Of a DNA stretch of 64,000 nucleotides, positions 52,732 to 61,933 are shown in pieces (positions within the stretch are counted from its first letter, which is position 1; each line of letters starts with the position of its first letter). Source of the stretch: JAJCYX01 sp965243825 (GTDB lineage: Bacteria > Chloroflexota > Dehalococcoidia > Lucifugimonadales > Lucifugimonadaceae); assembly GCA_965243825.1 (NCBI GenBank), contig CBDEVT010000001.1:1054001-1118000 (forward strand), read 5' to 3'. The translations under genes and the position numbers were made by a program. The notes beneath the pieces were generated by a model. It saw only the letters and a list, made by a program, of their open reading frames with translations, had not been told where the DNA came from and did not search any database.

Positions 52732-53691
52732 ATGCCCGAGCAGCCGACCGCAGTGAACGACCCTGACACAGCCCGTTCGTTCGCCGATTTGATCGCCCGC
52801 TGGGAGCTTGCTGACCCGTTTTCCATACTCGTCCTGATCATGGCGGGTGTTTATCTCTTCGGCCTGATCAGACTGGCGGGGCGCTCAAACACCTCACCTC
52901 TTGATTCGAAACGTCTATATGCAGGCGTCGCAGGGTTCGCGGTTCTTTATGTTGCGCTTGCCGGACCGTTTGATGCATTTGCCGCCGAGGCGTTCTGGCT
53001 GCATATGATCCAGCACCTGATCATCTCGATGATCGGTGCTCCTCTTCTCCTTCTGGCCAGCCCAATGCCAGCCTACCTGTGGGCGATGCCGGAGACGGTA
53101 CGCCTTGGTGCCGGGGAGCTACTTCGCAATGACGCACCGGTTAAAAGGTCGTTGCGATGGCTGATCGATCCGCGAATCACAGCACCCCTGTTTATCGCAA
53201 CACTCTATTTCTGGCACGCTCCGGCACTCTTCTCGGCGGCTCTCACGAACGACGCTGTTCATTACCTACAGCACCTCAGCTTCTTCGCAACAGCGGTCCT
53301 CTTCTGGTGGCCGATAATTGGCCCGGCACCTGTCCGGTCCAAGCTCTCCTACCCGCAGAGACTCATGTATCTGCTCTTCGTTGTGACTCCGACTGCGGTT
53401 CTGGCATCGATAATCACACTCTCCCGGAGCGTTATCTATGACGACTACATCGGCACCCCGAACCACTGGAACATGACCGCTCTTGAGGATCAGACGATGG
53501 CCGGGCTGATCCTATGGCTGCCTGGCAACGCCCTGTACCTTGCCGGATTGACTGCCATCTTCTTCACATGGGCCTCGCAAGAGTCCAAGCAGGCCATAGT
53601 TGCCTCCAGAGCTCCAGGGCGCCGCAGGCGCGGTCCCAGGCCCCAGCGTGGCGGTACGATGCAGAAGCCACCCGGCGATGAAGTTTCTTGA
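52732..53691 (+). CDS. ctaG: Cytochrome c oxidase assembly factor CtaG (caa3 type)
   Basis: A 319-residue membrane protein with about seven helices, belonging to the caa3_CtaG family needed for assembly of caa3 oxidases, probably in copper delivery. Visible traits are HMIQHLIISMIGAPLLLLASP, with its His pair, FWHAPALFSAAL and NDAVHYLQHLSFFATAVLFWWP. The C-terminus is Arg-rich and soluble. It starts 122 bases after coxD, and its TGA overlaps the TTG of the acylphosphatase gene. Confidence 0.9.
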   Translation: MPEQPTAVNDPDTARSFADLIARWELADPFSILVLIMAGVYLFGLIRLAGRSNTSPLDSKRLYAGVAGFAVLYVALAGPFDAFAAEAFWLHMIQHLIISMIGAPLLLLASPMPAYLWAMPETVRLGAGELLRNDAPVKRSLRWLIDPRITAPLFIATLYFWHAPALFSAALTNDAVHYLQHLSFFATAVLFWWPIIGPAPVRSKLSYPQRLMYLLFVVTPTAVLASIITLSRSVIYDDYIGTPNHWNMTALEDQTMAGLILWLPGNALYLAGLTAIFFTWASQESKQAIVASRAPGRRRRGPRPQRGGTMQKPPGDEVS

Positions 53692-53978
53692 GGCCTGCTG
53701 AGGAAACAAAGTGCTGGGTTGTCAGCGGTCGAGTGCAAGGCGTTGGGTTTCGGTTTTTCGTGATGCGAAGAGCGACAGCTTTAGGCCTACTGGGGACGGT
53801 CCGCAACATGGAGGACGGCACGGTCATGGTTGTTGCGGCCGGTCCGAGGCGGGATCTCGAAGAGCTTGAACTGGCGCTCAAGGTCGGCCCTGAAGCGGCG
53901 GAAGTGTCAGACGTACGCCGAATCCAGTGCACCCAGACCGAGCAAGACCCAGGCGTGCAATTCGAAATAGTCTCATAA
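53688..53978 (+). CDS. acyP: Acylphosphatase
   Basis: A 96-residue enzyme that hydrolyses carboxyl-phosphate bonds. The substrate-binding Arg lies in GRVQGVGFRFFVMRRA and the catalytic Asn in GTVRNMEDGTV, both in family positions. It starts with TTG (TTGA overlap with ctaG), the last gene of the oxidase operon. A weak N-terminal extension of about 7 residues is present. Downstream begins an AT-rich repeat element. Confidence 0.9.
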   Translation: MRPAEETKCWVVSGRVQGVGFRFFVMRRATALGLLGTVRNMEDGTVMVVAAGPRRDLEELELALKVGPEAAEVSDVRRIQCTQTEQDPGVQFEIVS

Positions 53979-54023
53979 GATAAAGCCAGCCTCGATCAGG
54001 TAAACAATTTCGGCCGGACACGC

Positions 54024-54124
54024 GATACATATATTTTGTGGCGACACGGATAGCGCATCTAGAAATGGCCCGAACAGCGCCGCAAATGAGGCTCAACATG
54101 ATGGCGGATCAGAATATATGTATC
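54024..54124. repeat. Short element with 15-bp inverted ends (MITE-like)
   Basis: GATACATATATTTTG (54024-54038) and its near-perfect complement (54110-54124; one mismatch) bound a 101-base segment in the gap between acyP and the sulfatase. The right arm, CAGAATATATGTATC, recurs exactly at 61032-61046. No ORF is inside. Confidence 0.55.
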
Positions 54125-54186
54125 TTCTTGAGGCCTGACTGATCTGTTCTCTGAAGTGCCCTGTAGCAAGTCGAAGAGGTGAATCT

Positions 54187-55644
54187 GTGTCTGAGCGGCC
54201 AAACATCGTCCTGATCATCGCCGATGACATGGGCTACGGCGACTTCGGTCTGTACTCCGAAGGCCGGGTCCACACACCGGCGCTGGACGGACTGGCAGGA
54301 CGGTCACTCAGGCTGACTCAGCACTATGCAGGCTCCGCTGTCTGTTCACCATCGCGAGCAGCACTACTGACAGGACGATACCCACACCGTACAGGGGCGA
54401 TCACACCTCAGGAAACGCTTGGTTACGACCGGATTGCGCTGGACGAGGTCACGATCGCCGACTCTTTGAAAGCAGCTGGCTATACGACTGGACTGATAGG
54501 CAAATGGCACAACGGCGCGTTGGACCCCGCGTACCACCCCAACGCTCGAGGCTTCGATGAGTTCGCAGGTTTTCGCGGCGGCTGGATGGACTATTACAAC
54601 TGGTGGCTCGATCGAAACGGGGCCATCGAACCCGGCAATGGTCGCTATCTGACCGAAGTTCTTACGGATGAAGCGATTAACTTCGTCAGGCGACACCAGG
54701 ACGAGCCTTACTTTCTGATGGTGGCCTATAACGCGCCACACAGCCCGCTACAGGCTCCAGAAGACGTAGTTGCCAGGTATGAATCGCAGGGCTGTTCCCG
54801 CGGCGTGGCCCTTACTTACGCAATGATTGAGGTTATGGACCGTGGGATTGCGGCGATTCAGCAGGCTGTCCGCGATTCTGGCAAACAAGACAACACGATC
54901 TTCATGTTCACATCAGACAACGGTCCCGCGTTCATGCTTCGCGATGACCAGGTACCCGAGGGCCTGAGCATTGATACCACACGCTTCAACTGCGGTATGG
55001 CAGGAGCGAAGGGTACGGTGTACGAGGGAGGAATCAGAGTGCCTATGCTACTTAGCTGGGCAGATGGCCTCCCGGTGGATCGCGATATCTCCAATCTGGT
55101 TCATTTCACGGACTGGATGCCAACGTTGCTGAGCGCCACAAACACCGAATCTGTTGGAACAAAAACGCTTGACGGCCAGGACGCGTTGGCTGCCCTACGT
55201 GGCGAGGAAAAGGGGCGAGAATCAGCGTTCTGGCAATGGAACGGGTACAGTCCCGTACAAGAGACGAATGCTGCGATGAGAGACGGTGACTGGAAGCTGG
55301 TACGGCCGGCGATTGACATCGCATTTGCCAGCGACGGCGACGCGGAGCTTGCTGACAGATACGTCGCACTCGACATCCAGTACAAATACGAACGCGAGAA
55401 TGTGCCGAACATAGCGAGTTGGCCTGAGCCGGTGCGAAGAATGCCATCAGACATTCCGTCGCCGCAACTCTTCAACATTGCAGAAGACCCTGGTGAACAA
55501 CGTGATGTTGCCGAACAGCATCCCGAAAGGGCTAAAGCGATGCGTGGCGAACTCGATTCATGGTTTGAAGCGGTCGAGGCAGAACGGCAGGCCATAACTC
55601 CAGGAAGTCGGCACCCGCAGCCGGTAGCAGCCCGCTTCGACTAG
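54187..55644 (+). CDS. Sulfatase (formylglycine-dependent, arylsulfatase-like)
   Basis: A 485-residue alkaline-phosphatase-fold sulfatase. The metal-binding start NIVLIIADDMGYGDFG and the modification motif C-S-P-S-R (Cys53 in AVCSPSRAALLTGRYPHRTG) are intact; Cys is oxidised to formylglycine, so a maturase elsewhere is required. Other catalytic stretches are GKWHNG and TSDNGPAF. There is no signal peptide, so the enzyme is probably cytoplasmic. The GTG start has GAAGAGGTG just upstream. The substrate is unknown; marine sulfated compounds are plausible. It overlaps convergent glpK by 4 bases. Confidence 0.9.
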   Translation: MSERPNIVLIIADDMGYGDFGLYSEGRVHTPALDGLAGRSLRLTQHYAGSAVCSPSRAALLTGRYPHRTGAITPQETLGYDRIALDEVTIADSLKAAGYTTGLIGKWHNGALDPAYHPNARGFDEFAGFRGGWMDYYNWWLDRNGAIEPGNGRYLTEVLTDEAINFVRRHQDEPYFLMVAYNAPHSPLQAPEDVVARYESQGCSRGVALTYAMIEVMDRGIAAIQQAVRDSGKQDNTIFMFTSDNGPAFMLRDDQVPEGLSIDTTRFNCGMAGAKGTVYEGGIRVPMLLSWADGLPVDRDISNLVHFTDWMPTLLSATNTESVGTKTLDGQDALAALRGEEKGRESAFWQWNGYSPVQETNAAMRDGDWKLVRPAIDIAFASDGDAELADRYVALDIQYKYERENVPNIASWPEPVRRMPSDIPSPQLFNIAEDPGEQRDVAEQHPERAKAMRGELDSWFEAVEAERQAITPGSRHPQPVAARFD

Positions 55645-57140
55645 CGGGTCATGGACTTGCGCACTGCATCCAGCCAGCCAGCGTGCAGGTTGAGCCTCTC
55701 GCTCTCACTCATACGAGGCTCGAAGGTCTCCGCAGCCTGCCAGAGACCGGCAACCTGGCTATCGCTCCGCCATATGCCTGCACCTCGGCCTGCGAGAAAC
55801 GCAGCCCCTAGAGCGGTGGTCTCCTGGATAGCAGCGACCTGGACAGGCCTGTCCAGGATGTCCGCCTGGAACTGCATGAGGAAGCTATTTGCCGTCTGAC
55901 CGCCGTCTGCCCTGACAGGTCGGTCGGTCTTACGTCGCCCCACTACGTTGTCCATCACATCGACCACGTCTTTGACCTGGTACGCAGTCGACTCAAGAGC
56001 CGCTCTGGCTACATGAGCCTTGCCAGTACCACGTGTCAGTCCGATCATCACCCCTCGGGCTGAAGCATCCCAGTGTGGAGCTCCCAGACCAACAAATGCT
56101 GGAACCAGGTAAACACCGTCGTTGTGACCTGCCTCCATCGCCAGTAGTTCAGTGTCGATGGCGTGGTCGATCATGCCGAGACCATCCCGCAGCCACTGAA
56201 CCGTCGCTCCGGTGGCGAATACCGAACCTTCAAGTGCGTACGTTCGTTTTGATCCGACCTGGTAGCCAAGAGTCGCGAGCAGTCCGCCTTCTTTTGACCC
56301 AACTACCCTGTTTCCGGTGTTAGTCAGCACGAAAGCACCGGTGCCGTAGGTGCACTTGACCATGCCGGGTTCAAAGCATGCCTGCCCGTACAGGGCGGCA
56401 TGTTGATCACCTGCGATTCCTGTAACCGGTATCTCGGCGCCAATCACATCACCACTCGTCACGCCGAAATCACTTGCAGATGGAAGCACCTGCGGCAAAA
56501 TCGCGTGGGGAACATCGAACAGCGAAAGCATGTCAGGATCCCATTGCAGATCATGCAGGTTAAGCAGCATTGTGCGGGAGGCGTTGGTGACATCGGTCAC
56601 ATGAGATTCACCGTCAGTCAGCCTGTGCATCAACCACGTGTCAACCGTACCGAAGCAGATGTCACCGTCTTCGGCACGGCGCTGACCGTCTTGCACGGCG
56701 TCCAAAAGCCAACGCAGCTTTGTTGCAGAGAAGTATGGGTCGATAACCAGGCCCGTGATCTGGCGGATCTCGTCGCCAAGGCCTCGGATGTCCAGTCCTT
56801 CGCACACTTCGGCCGTACGTCGGTCCTGCCAGACGATCGCATTTGCAAGTGGTCTACCGGACTCCCGCTCCCAGAGCAGAGTCGTCTCGCGTTGATTCGT
56901 GATGCCGATACAGGCGATATCTGACATCTCGATCCCGGCTTTAGCGACAGCGCGGCGACACACATCGAGTGTCGCATCAAAGATTTCCAGCGGATCATGC
57001 TCTACCCAGCCTGGCTGCGGGAAGTGCTGAGTTAGCTCAATCTGCTCAGAAGCTATCAGGTGGGCATCGCCATCGAAAACGACTGCCCTGGTAGACGTCG
57101 TCCCCTGGTCTATTGCGAGTATTCGAGTGTTTCCAGGCAA
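55641..57140 (-). CDS. glpK: Glycerol kinase
   Basis: A 499-residue FGGY-family kinase phosphorylating glycerol to glycerol-3-phosphate. Motifs are AIDQGTTSTRAVVFD, PGWVEHDP, the catalytic Asp in PVTGIAGDQHAALYGQ and the FGGY region CTYGTGAF and RPVRADGGQTANSFLMQ. Length and order match GlpK. It lies 15 bases after an aldo/keto reductase gene on the same strand, suggesting a small glycerol- or polyol-related unit; no glpD or glpF is nearby. Confidence 0.93.
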   Translation of the reverse strand: MPGNTRILAIDQGTTSTRAVVFDGDAHLIASEQIELTQHFPQPGWVEHDPLEIFDATLDVCRRAVAKAGIEMSDIACIGITNQRETTLLWERESGRPLANAIVWQDRRTAEVCEGLDIRGLGDEIRQITGLVIDPYFSATKLRWLLDAVQDGQRRAEDGDICFGTVDTWLMHRLTDGESHVTDVTNASRTMLLNLHDLQWDPDMLSLFDVPHAILPQVLPSASDFGVTSGDVIGAEIPVTGIAGDQHAALYGQACFEPGMVKCTYGTGAFVLTNTGNRVVGSKEGGLLATLGYQVGSKRTYALEGSVFATGATVQWLRDGLGMIDHAIDTELLAMEAGHNDGVYLVPAFVGLGAPHWDASARGVMIGLTRGTGKAHVARAALESTAYQVKDVVDVMDNVVGRRKTDRPVRADGGQTANSFLMQFQADILDRPVQVAAIQETTALGAAFLAGRGAGIWRSDSQVAGLWQAAETFEPRMSESERLNLHAGWLDAVRKSMTR

Positions 57141-57155
57141 CCGTTGCAGCTTCCC

Positions 57156-58094
57156 TTAGGCGTCCAGCAGTTCGTCGAGTTCACTCATCTCGTCTGGTGT
57201 CAGGACCCACTCCGCTGCAGCAGCATTCTGCGCAACCTGGTCAGGGTTACTGGCACCTGCTATGACGGAACTAACGGACTGGTGTCCAAGCAGCCATGCA
57301 AACGCTAGCTCAACCAGTGTCCTATCCCGGCTGGAGACAAAAGCCTGCAATCGATCAAGCACATCGAAGTTTTGATCGGTCAATCGTCGCTCTTGGGCGG
57401 CAGGAGTCAGCGCAAGTCTCGTACCTTCCGGCACATCCTCGCCACGCCGGTACTTGCCTGTGAGCAGGCCGTGGGCCAGCGGAAAGTACGGCAATACTCC
57501 GAGACCAAAGTGTTCGCAGGCAGGCAGGATCTCGGCCTCGATATCGCGCACAAGCATTGAATACTCAGGTTGTGCGCTCACGAATCGTGTGAAGCCATAG
57601 TGTTCAGACACCCAGGCTGCATCCGCAATTCGCCAGGAGTCGAAATTCGAGCAGCCTATGTACCTGATTTTGCCTTGCCGCACTGCATCGTCGAGCGCTC
57701 GTAACGTTTCATCGATCGGCGTCTCAGGGTCCTGGCGATGTATCTGGTAGAGATCAACATAGTCCGTCCTCAGTCGTCGGAGCGAACCTTCCAACGAGTC
57801 CATGATGTGCTTTCGTGAGCCGCCCATTCCATGTGGACCGTCTTCCCAGTACATTCCAAACTTGGTTGCGATCAAGGCACTGGACCTGCGGTCTGAAAGT
57901 GCGTTGCCCAGGTACTCCTCTGAAACACCGTGTGAATATATATTTGCGGTGTCGAACAGGTTTATGCCCTGATTAAGCGCTGCATGGACAACAGCGGCTG
58001 ACTTTCCTTCGTCGAGTCTGCCTCCAAAGTTGTTTGTACCAATGCCGGTCTCTGAAACCTCTAGGCCAGACGCGCCAAGGTGCCTGTACTTCAT
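57156..58094 (-). CDS. Aldo/keto reductase
   Basis: A 312-residue NADPH-dependent TIM-barrel reductase resembling YghZ/Kv-beta-like members. The catalytic tetrad is visible: Asp and Tyr in FDTANIYSHGVSEEYLG, Lys in IATKFGM, and His in YQIHRQDPE. The cofactor end has SSVIAGASNPDQVAQN. The ATG at 58094 is preferred over 58124, as it gives MKYRHLGASGLEVSE, the usual start. It is the first gene of a unit with glpK. It faces the TetR gene across a 354-base gap. Confidence 0.9.
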   Translation of the reverse strand: MKYRHLGASGLEVSETGIGTNNFGGRLDEGKSAAVVHAALNQGINLFDTANIYSHGVSEEYLGNALSDRRSSALIATKFGMYWEDGPHGMGGSRKHIMDSLEGSLRRLRTDYVDLYQIHRQDPETPIDETLRALDDAVRQGKIRYIGCSNFDSWRIADAAWVSEHYGFTRFVSAQPEYSMLVRDIEAEILPACEHFGLGVLPYFPLAHGLLTGKYRRGEDVPEGTRLALTPAAQERRLTDQNFDVLDRLQAFVSSRDRTLVELAFAWLLGHQSVSSVIAGASNPDQVAQNAAAAEWVLTPDEMSELDELLDA

Positions 58095-58442
58095 GCAATC
58101 GCTCCGAATTCTCCGACTGTCCACCGTATTGCGCTAGATGACTGCGCTTGCGAAGCACGATTCTACCTGTGTAATTCGCGCCCGAACCACAGACACCTTG
58201 CTACACGCAAACGGCTAGCTAATATCTGTCACTGCCACTCGAAACCGTGTATCCCAACCTTTTACCGGTCCGCCTAGACCGAAATTCGCTGAACTGCGTT
58301 CAAACTTGTATTGAGCAAACGTCTCCCCATACGGCGTATACAGTTTGTAGCGGTTGAATAAACCGCTTCTCCAGTCGTTCGATTCTCCCGGCATTCCGAC
58401 GGCAGGGATTCCTTCAGTTCCGTACACCGGCTCTCAGGAGAC
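58095..58442. other. Divergent gap between aldo/keto reductase and TetR genes
   Basis: The gap holds no convincing gene. A 70-codon minus-strand frame (58215-58427) has no family resemblance. Promoters for both neighbours should lie here, but I cannot pick clear -35/-10 pairs. Confidence 0.4.
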
Positions 58443-58451
58443 ATACATATG
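58443..58451 (+). promoter_or_regulatory. ATACATATG motif at the tetR start (possible operator half)
   Basis: The 9-mer spans the start codon of the TetR gene and recurs at 61083-61091; the related ATACATATAT is at 54025. A palindromic core CATATG is included. Autoregulation is a guess. Confidence 0.2.
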
Positions 58452-59105
58452 GCCACCGCAGCGATCGAACACACCGATTCACGACCATCCGGCTCGACGA
58501 GTAATCGCGCGGGCAAACAGAAGCTTTCACGAGAGAAGATCGAACGTGCCGCGGTTACGTTGGCGCGATCAGAAGGCTTCGCAGTTCTCTCTATTCGAAA
58601 CGTCGCCAAGGTGCTCGGCGTGGCACCAATGGCTCTCTACACTCACGTCAAGAACAAGGATGAGCTAGCCGAGCATGTCGCTGATGCTCTGATTGGCGGG
58701 ATCGACACGCGTACCCTTGGCGCACTGACATGGCAGGACCGGGTACGCACCCTGCTCAGGGCCCACAGGGATCTCATTCTCAAGCACCCTGAGGTCACGC
58801 CTTACGTGGCAGCCGCTTCAGCACAGCCGGGACCCGGAATGACCCGGTTCACGAACTCGGTCACAGGTGTGCTGATCCAGTCAGGGTTTGCTCCTGAGGC
58901 CGCGCAGGAGCTGTTTTTCACGCTGATCACGTTCAACTACGGCTCGGTTGTGACTGCCCAGACAAGCACAGCCCAGGCAAACAACCTGCTGAAGTACAAC
59001 GACAGCCTCGGCGTGATCCTGGCTGCCTACGAAGACCGCATGACGCGCCCGGCACTGGGTATCGTCGAATCGATGCGAGAACGCCTGCGCTTCGGTCGGA
59101 AGTAG
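58449..59105 (+). CDS. TetR-family transcriptional regulator
   Basis: A 218-residue repressor-like protein. The N-terminal helix-turn-helix (about residues 25-75) shows REKIERAAVTLARSEGFAVL, then RNVAKVLGVAPMALYTHVKNKDEL, typical of TetR. The C-terminal all-helical domain (about 85-215) resembles TetR_C ligand domains. A clear AGGAG precedes the ATG. It is divergent from the aldo/keto reductase-glpK unit, its likely target, and ends before a strong terminator. The ligand is unknown. Confidence 0.9.
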   Translation: MATAAIEHTDSRPSGSTSNRAGKQKLSREKIERAAVTLARSEGFAVLSIRNVAKVLGVAPMALYTHVKNKDELAEHVADALIGGIDTRTLGALTWQDRVRTLLRAHRDLILKHPEVTPYVAAASAQPGPGMTRFTNSVTGVLIQSGFAPEAAQELFFTLITFNYGSVVTAQTSTAQANNLLKYNDSLGVILAAYEDRMTRPALGIVESMRERLRFGRK

Positions 59106-59135
59106 TCGTTAGCCGCTTAAACTCGCCCAGAAATG

Positions 59136-59168
59136 GACCGTCCTTCTCAGATGAGGGGACGGTCTTTT
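59136..59168 (+). terminator. Rho-independent terminator after TetR
   Basis: An 8-bp GC-rich stem (GACCGTCC/GGACGGTC; 59136-59143 and 59157-59164) with a 13-base loop is followed by TTTT, 31 bases after the TetR stop. Confidence 0.8.
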
Positions 59169-59251
59169 CGTGTAGCGGCAATTCTCGAATCGATCCCCTG
59201 CTAGACTGCCGCGAATCTCCTTCCTCAATCTCGCCACAGGAGGCTCGCTGC

Positions 59252-61021
59252 ATGCCCGTCGTTTCAAGCTCGGACTCGGACCACAACATGGTCAATCACA
59301 CTCCTCATGGCGAACGCGGCCAGTCATACAGACCGGTTCGGATGGGAGCAAAGGGAGCCGTGGTCGCTAACCACCCACTCGCGGCGCAGGCTGGGCTCCA
59401 AACATTGATGCGGGGCGGAAATGCGGTAGATGCCGCAGTAACCGTCGGATTCGCCCTTGGACCGACCGAACCGCAAGGCTCAAGCATCGGTGGCGATGGC
59501 TTCGTCATGGTCCACATGCGGGACAGTCGAGTCTTGAAAGTAGCGAACGGTACCGGGGCGGCACCGTTGGCTGCGACACCTGGCAAGTTCCCAGACGGCA
59601 TCCAGCACACCGACTTCCGTGCCGTTTCGGTTCCGGGAATCGTTTATGCCTTGCTATCTGCACACGAAAAGTACGGAAGCCTGCCGCTGGAGACGTGCCT
59701 CGAACCTGCAATAGAGCTGTGTGAAGACGGAGTCCCGGTCTCGCACTTTCAGAGCATTTCGGCGGCGAAGTACGAGACGCTGCTAACCGCACCTACCTCT
59801 GCTGCAGTCTTTGCTCCGAATGGAGCGCCACTGGCGCCTGGTGAGATTCGCCGGAACCCTGACCTTGCCAAGACTTACACGTTAATTGCGCAACAAGGCC
59901 GAGATGCTTTCTACGAGGGAGATATAGCTCGCGAGATCGTTAAATTCTCCGATGAAAACGGAGGTCTTCTCTCAATGGAAGACTTCAAACGCCACAGTGT
60001 TCGCTGGGACGATCCGATCTCCACAACCTATCGAGGCAGGACCGTGTACGAGGCACCGCCAAACTCAACCGGTCATGTGCTGCTGCAGGAACTGAACCTT
60101 TTCGAGCATGTCGATACTGCCGGCGCCGGATATCTATCAGCCGATTCGATTCACATGATGGTCGAAGCAAAACGGCTGGCGTTTGCTGATCGTGAGGCAT
60201 ACATCGCAGACCCGGAGTTCGTCGACATACCGATGGAAGGTCTGCTCTCAAAGGAGTACTCCGAAAATCGGTTCAAGATGATCAATCCAGAACGTGTAAT
60301 GCCAGAACCACCCCCTGGTGATGCTTGGGAATACCAGAATCGCCTACCAGACGAGTCAAAGAGGTACTTCAGGCCCGGAACTCGTACCGGTGCCGGGACG
60401 CCCGTACCGGCTGGCGGCAGTGAAACCACTCACTTCTGCGTTGTCGATCGCTGGGGCAACTCTGTCGGTGAACTCCAGTCGATCCAGACGATGTTCGGGT
60501 CTTGTCTGATCGCTGGCTCGACCGGAATCCTGATGAACAACCGAATGACTTACTGGCACATCGACGATAATCACATCAATCACCTTCGACCAGGCCAACG
60601 GGTACGCCACACGATGAATCCAGTAATGGTCTTCGACCAACCCGTCGAAGAGGGCGGGAATCTCGAACTGGTTTGCGGAACCCCTGGCGGCGACACCCAG
60701 GTGCAGACCAACCTTCAGGTTGTGACGGGAGTTTTTGACTACGGTCTCTCTGTTGCCGAAGCCATTGAGGGTCCGCGGTGGACCCATTTCCAGGCGCGTA
60801 CAGACTCGACCTATCCGCACGCCGAGCGAAACGAACTATCCATCGAGGACCGCCTGGATCCGCAAACGGTGGATGAGCTGAAGAGTCGGGGACACGACGT
60901 CGGATTGGTGGGTGCGTTTGAAGGGAACGGAAGCGAAGGAGCTATCCAGGTACAACGAAACAGCGGGGCGTTGATGGCGGCGTCAGACCCCCGTCGCGAT
61001 GGTGATTCAGCTGTCTGGTGA
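59252..61021 (+). CDS. Gamma-glutamyltransferase family protein
   Basis: A 589-residue Ntn-hydrolase. The large-subunit signature MRGGNAVDAAVTVGFALG and the autocleavage/nucleophile site SETTHFCVVD (Thr about 392-393) are intact, as are GSSIGGDGF and the C-terminal GTPGGDTQVQTN. There is no signal peptide. Such proteins cleave gamma-glutamyl amide bonds (glutathione and relatives) or, in some, acylate antibiotics. The ATG at 59252 has AGGAGG about 8 bases upstream. It stands alone between a terminator and AT-rich repeats. Confidence 0.88.
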   Translation: MPVVSSSDSDHNMVNHTPHGERGQSYRPVRMGAKGAVVANHPLAAQAGLQTLMRGGNAVDAAVTVGFALGPTEPQGSSIGGDGFVMVHMRDSRVLKVANGTGAAPLAATPGKFPDGIQHTDFRAVSVPGIVYALLSAHEKYGSLPLETCLEPAIELCEDGVPVSHFQSISAAKYETLLTAPTSAAVFAPNGAPLAPGEIRRNPDLAKTYTLIAQQGRDAFYEGDIAREIVKFSDENGGLLSMEDFKRHSVRWDDPISTTYRGRTVYEAPPNSTGHVLLQELNLFEHVDTAGAGYLSADSIHMMVEAKRLAFADREAYIADPEFVDIPMEGLLSKEYSENRFKMINPERVMPEPPPGDAWEYQNRLPDESKRYFRPGTRTGAGTPVPAGGSETTHFCVVDRWGNSVGELQSIQTMFGSCLIAGSTGILMNNRMTYWHIDDNHINHLRPGQRVRHTMNPVMVFDQPVEEGGNLELVCGTPGGDTQVQTNLQVVTGVFDYGLSVAEAIEGPRWTHFQARTDSTYPHAERNELSIEDRLDPQTVDELKSRGHDVGLVGAFEGNGSEGAIQVQRNSGALMAASDPRRDGDSAVW

Positions 61022-61031
61022 CGCCACCGAA

Positions 61032-61092
61032 CAGAATATATGTATCGACAGATAAGTATGTATGTATCAGTTCAAAAATCCGATACATATGT
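61032..61092. repeat. Second copy of the AT-rich palindromic motif
   Basis: CAGAATATATGTATC (61032-61046) is identical to 54110-54124; a degenerate middle (ATGTATGTATC at 61058-61068) and GATACATATGT (61082-61092) follow. Here the arms face outward, unlike the left element. It fills most of the gap after the gamma-glutamyltransferase gene. Confidence 0.5.
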
Positions 61093-61181
61093 TTCTCAGC
61101 CGGTGACCTGGAACCTCCACTGCGAGCCCGATATCTGGGCAGTCTTGAACGTCCTGCGACACCGCCTGCCCGCGTTATGAA

Positions 61182-61760
61182 CTAAGGCCCAACCGGCTCT
61201 TCTTCGCGCTCGTATGGAATCACCAGGCCAGCGTCCGCAAACGTATCCAGCAGCGCCACGCGGACTGCACCAAGCCGGCCTAGCGCAGTGTCCGAGATGT
61301 TGCACACCTGGACCGATCCACACTCCGACGCATGATCGCTTTGAATCTTTTGCAGGCTCTCGCAGGTCTCAGCAACGGATACAACAAACGGCCCCGTCGG
61401 AATCTGCGAGAGGTTGTTCGCGTTGCATGGGCCATCGGTGAACAACGTTTCGTTCCATTCAGCTGGACTGCTGGCGCTCTCCATGACCTCGATTCGGTCA
61501 AGCAGCCAGGGAGCAATCTGGCTCGGTAACTGAACACTCAGATCGACCAGTTGCGCGTCCCGCCGCTCGTTAGATTCGGCACGGTCCCGCAGGCTCTGTT
61601 GGGCCGTTTCTACCCAACTCGGCACCAGCACAGCCAGAGGGCCGGCGAGTACCGCTACGACTATCAAAGTGACAGTCAGCATCGAAGGGTTCCGCAGCTC
61701 GCGGCGGAGCCGGGCGAACAACGAAGGTTTCTCAGGTGCTGAAACCGGCGGATTTGCCAT
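61182..61760 (-). CDS. Membrane-anchored hypothetical protein
   Basis: A 192-residue protein with a cytoplasmic basic N-terminus, one transmembrane helix (about residues 26-48: MLTVTLIVVAVLAGPLAVLV) and an extracytoplasmic part with four Cys residues (GPCNANN, ETCESLQ, SECGSVQVCN), which could form two disulphides. A short Glu/Arg-rich helix follows the membrane helix. I do not recognise the family. Transcribed towards the repeat region; no partner is evident. Confidence 0.6.
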   Translation of the reverse strand: MANPPVSAPEKPSLFARLRRELRNPSMLTVTLIVVAVLAGPLAVLVPSWVETAQQSLRDRAESNERRDAQLVDLSVQLPSQIAPWLLDRIEVMESASSPAEWNETLFTDGPCNANNLSQIPTGPFVVSVAETCESLQKIQSDHASECGSVQVCNISDTALGRLGAVRVALLDTFADAGLVIPYEREEEPVGP

Positions 61761-61933
61761 TGATGGCTTTCTAGAGATGAAGAAGCTGGTTCAGAATGCT
61801 TGCAGAGGCACCAACGATTACGAAGCGTTGGTGAGACGGGCTCTATCAGCCTAACGCAATTTCACCCGGCTCAAGCGTGCTTCCCTGATCCAGAATCACA
61901 GATCAAACGGGTTTCGATGTCGCGTCATCCGAA

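Noticed and set aside
58215..58427. 70-codon minus-strand frame in the gap upstream of the aldo/keto reductase
   Set aside because: No recognisable family, no clear ribosome site, and it sits in a likely divergent promoter region.
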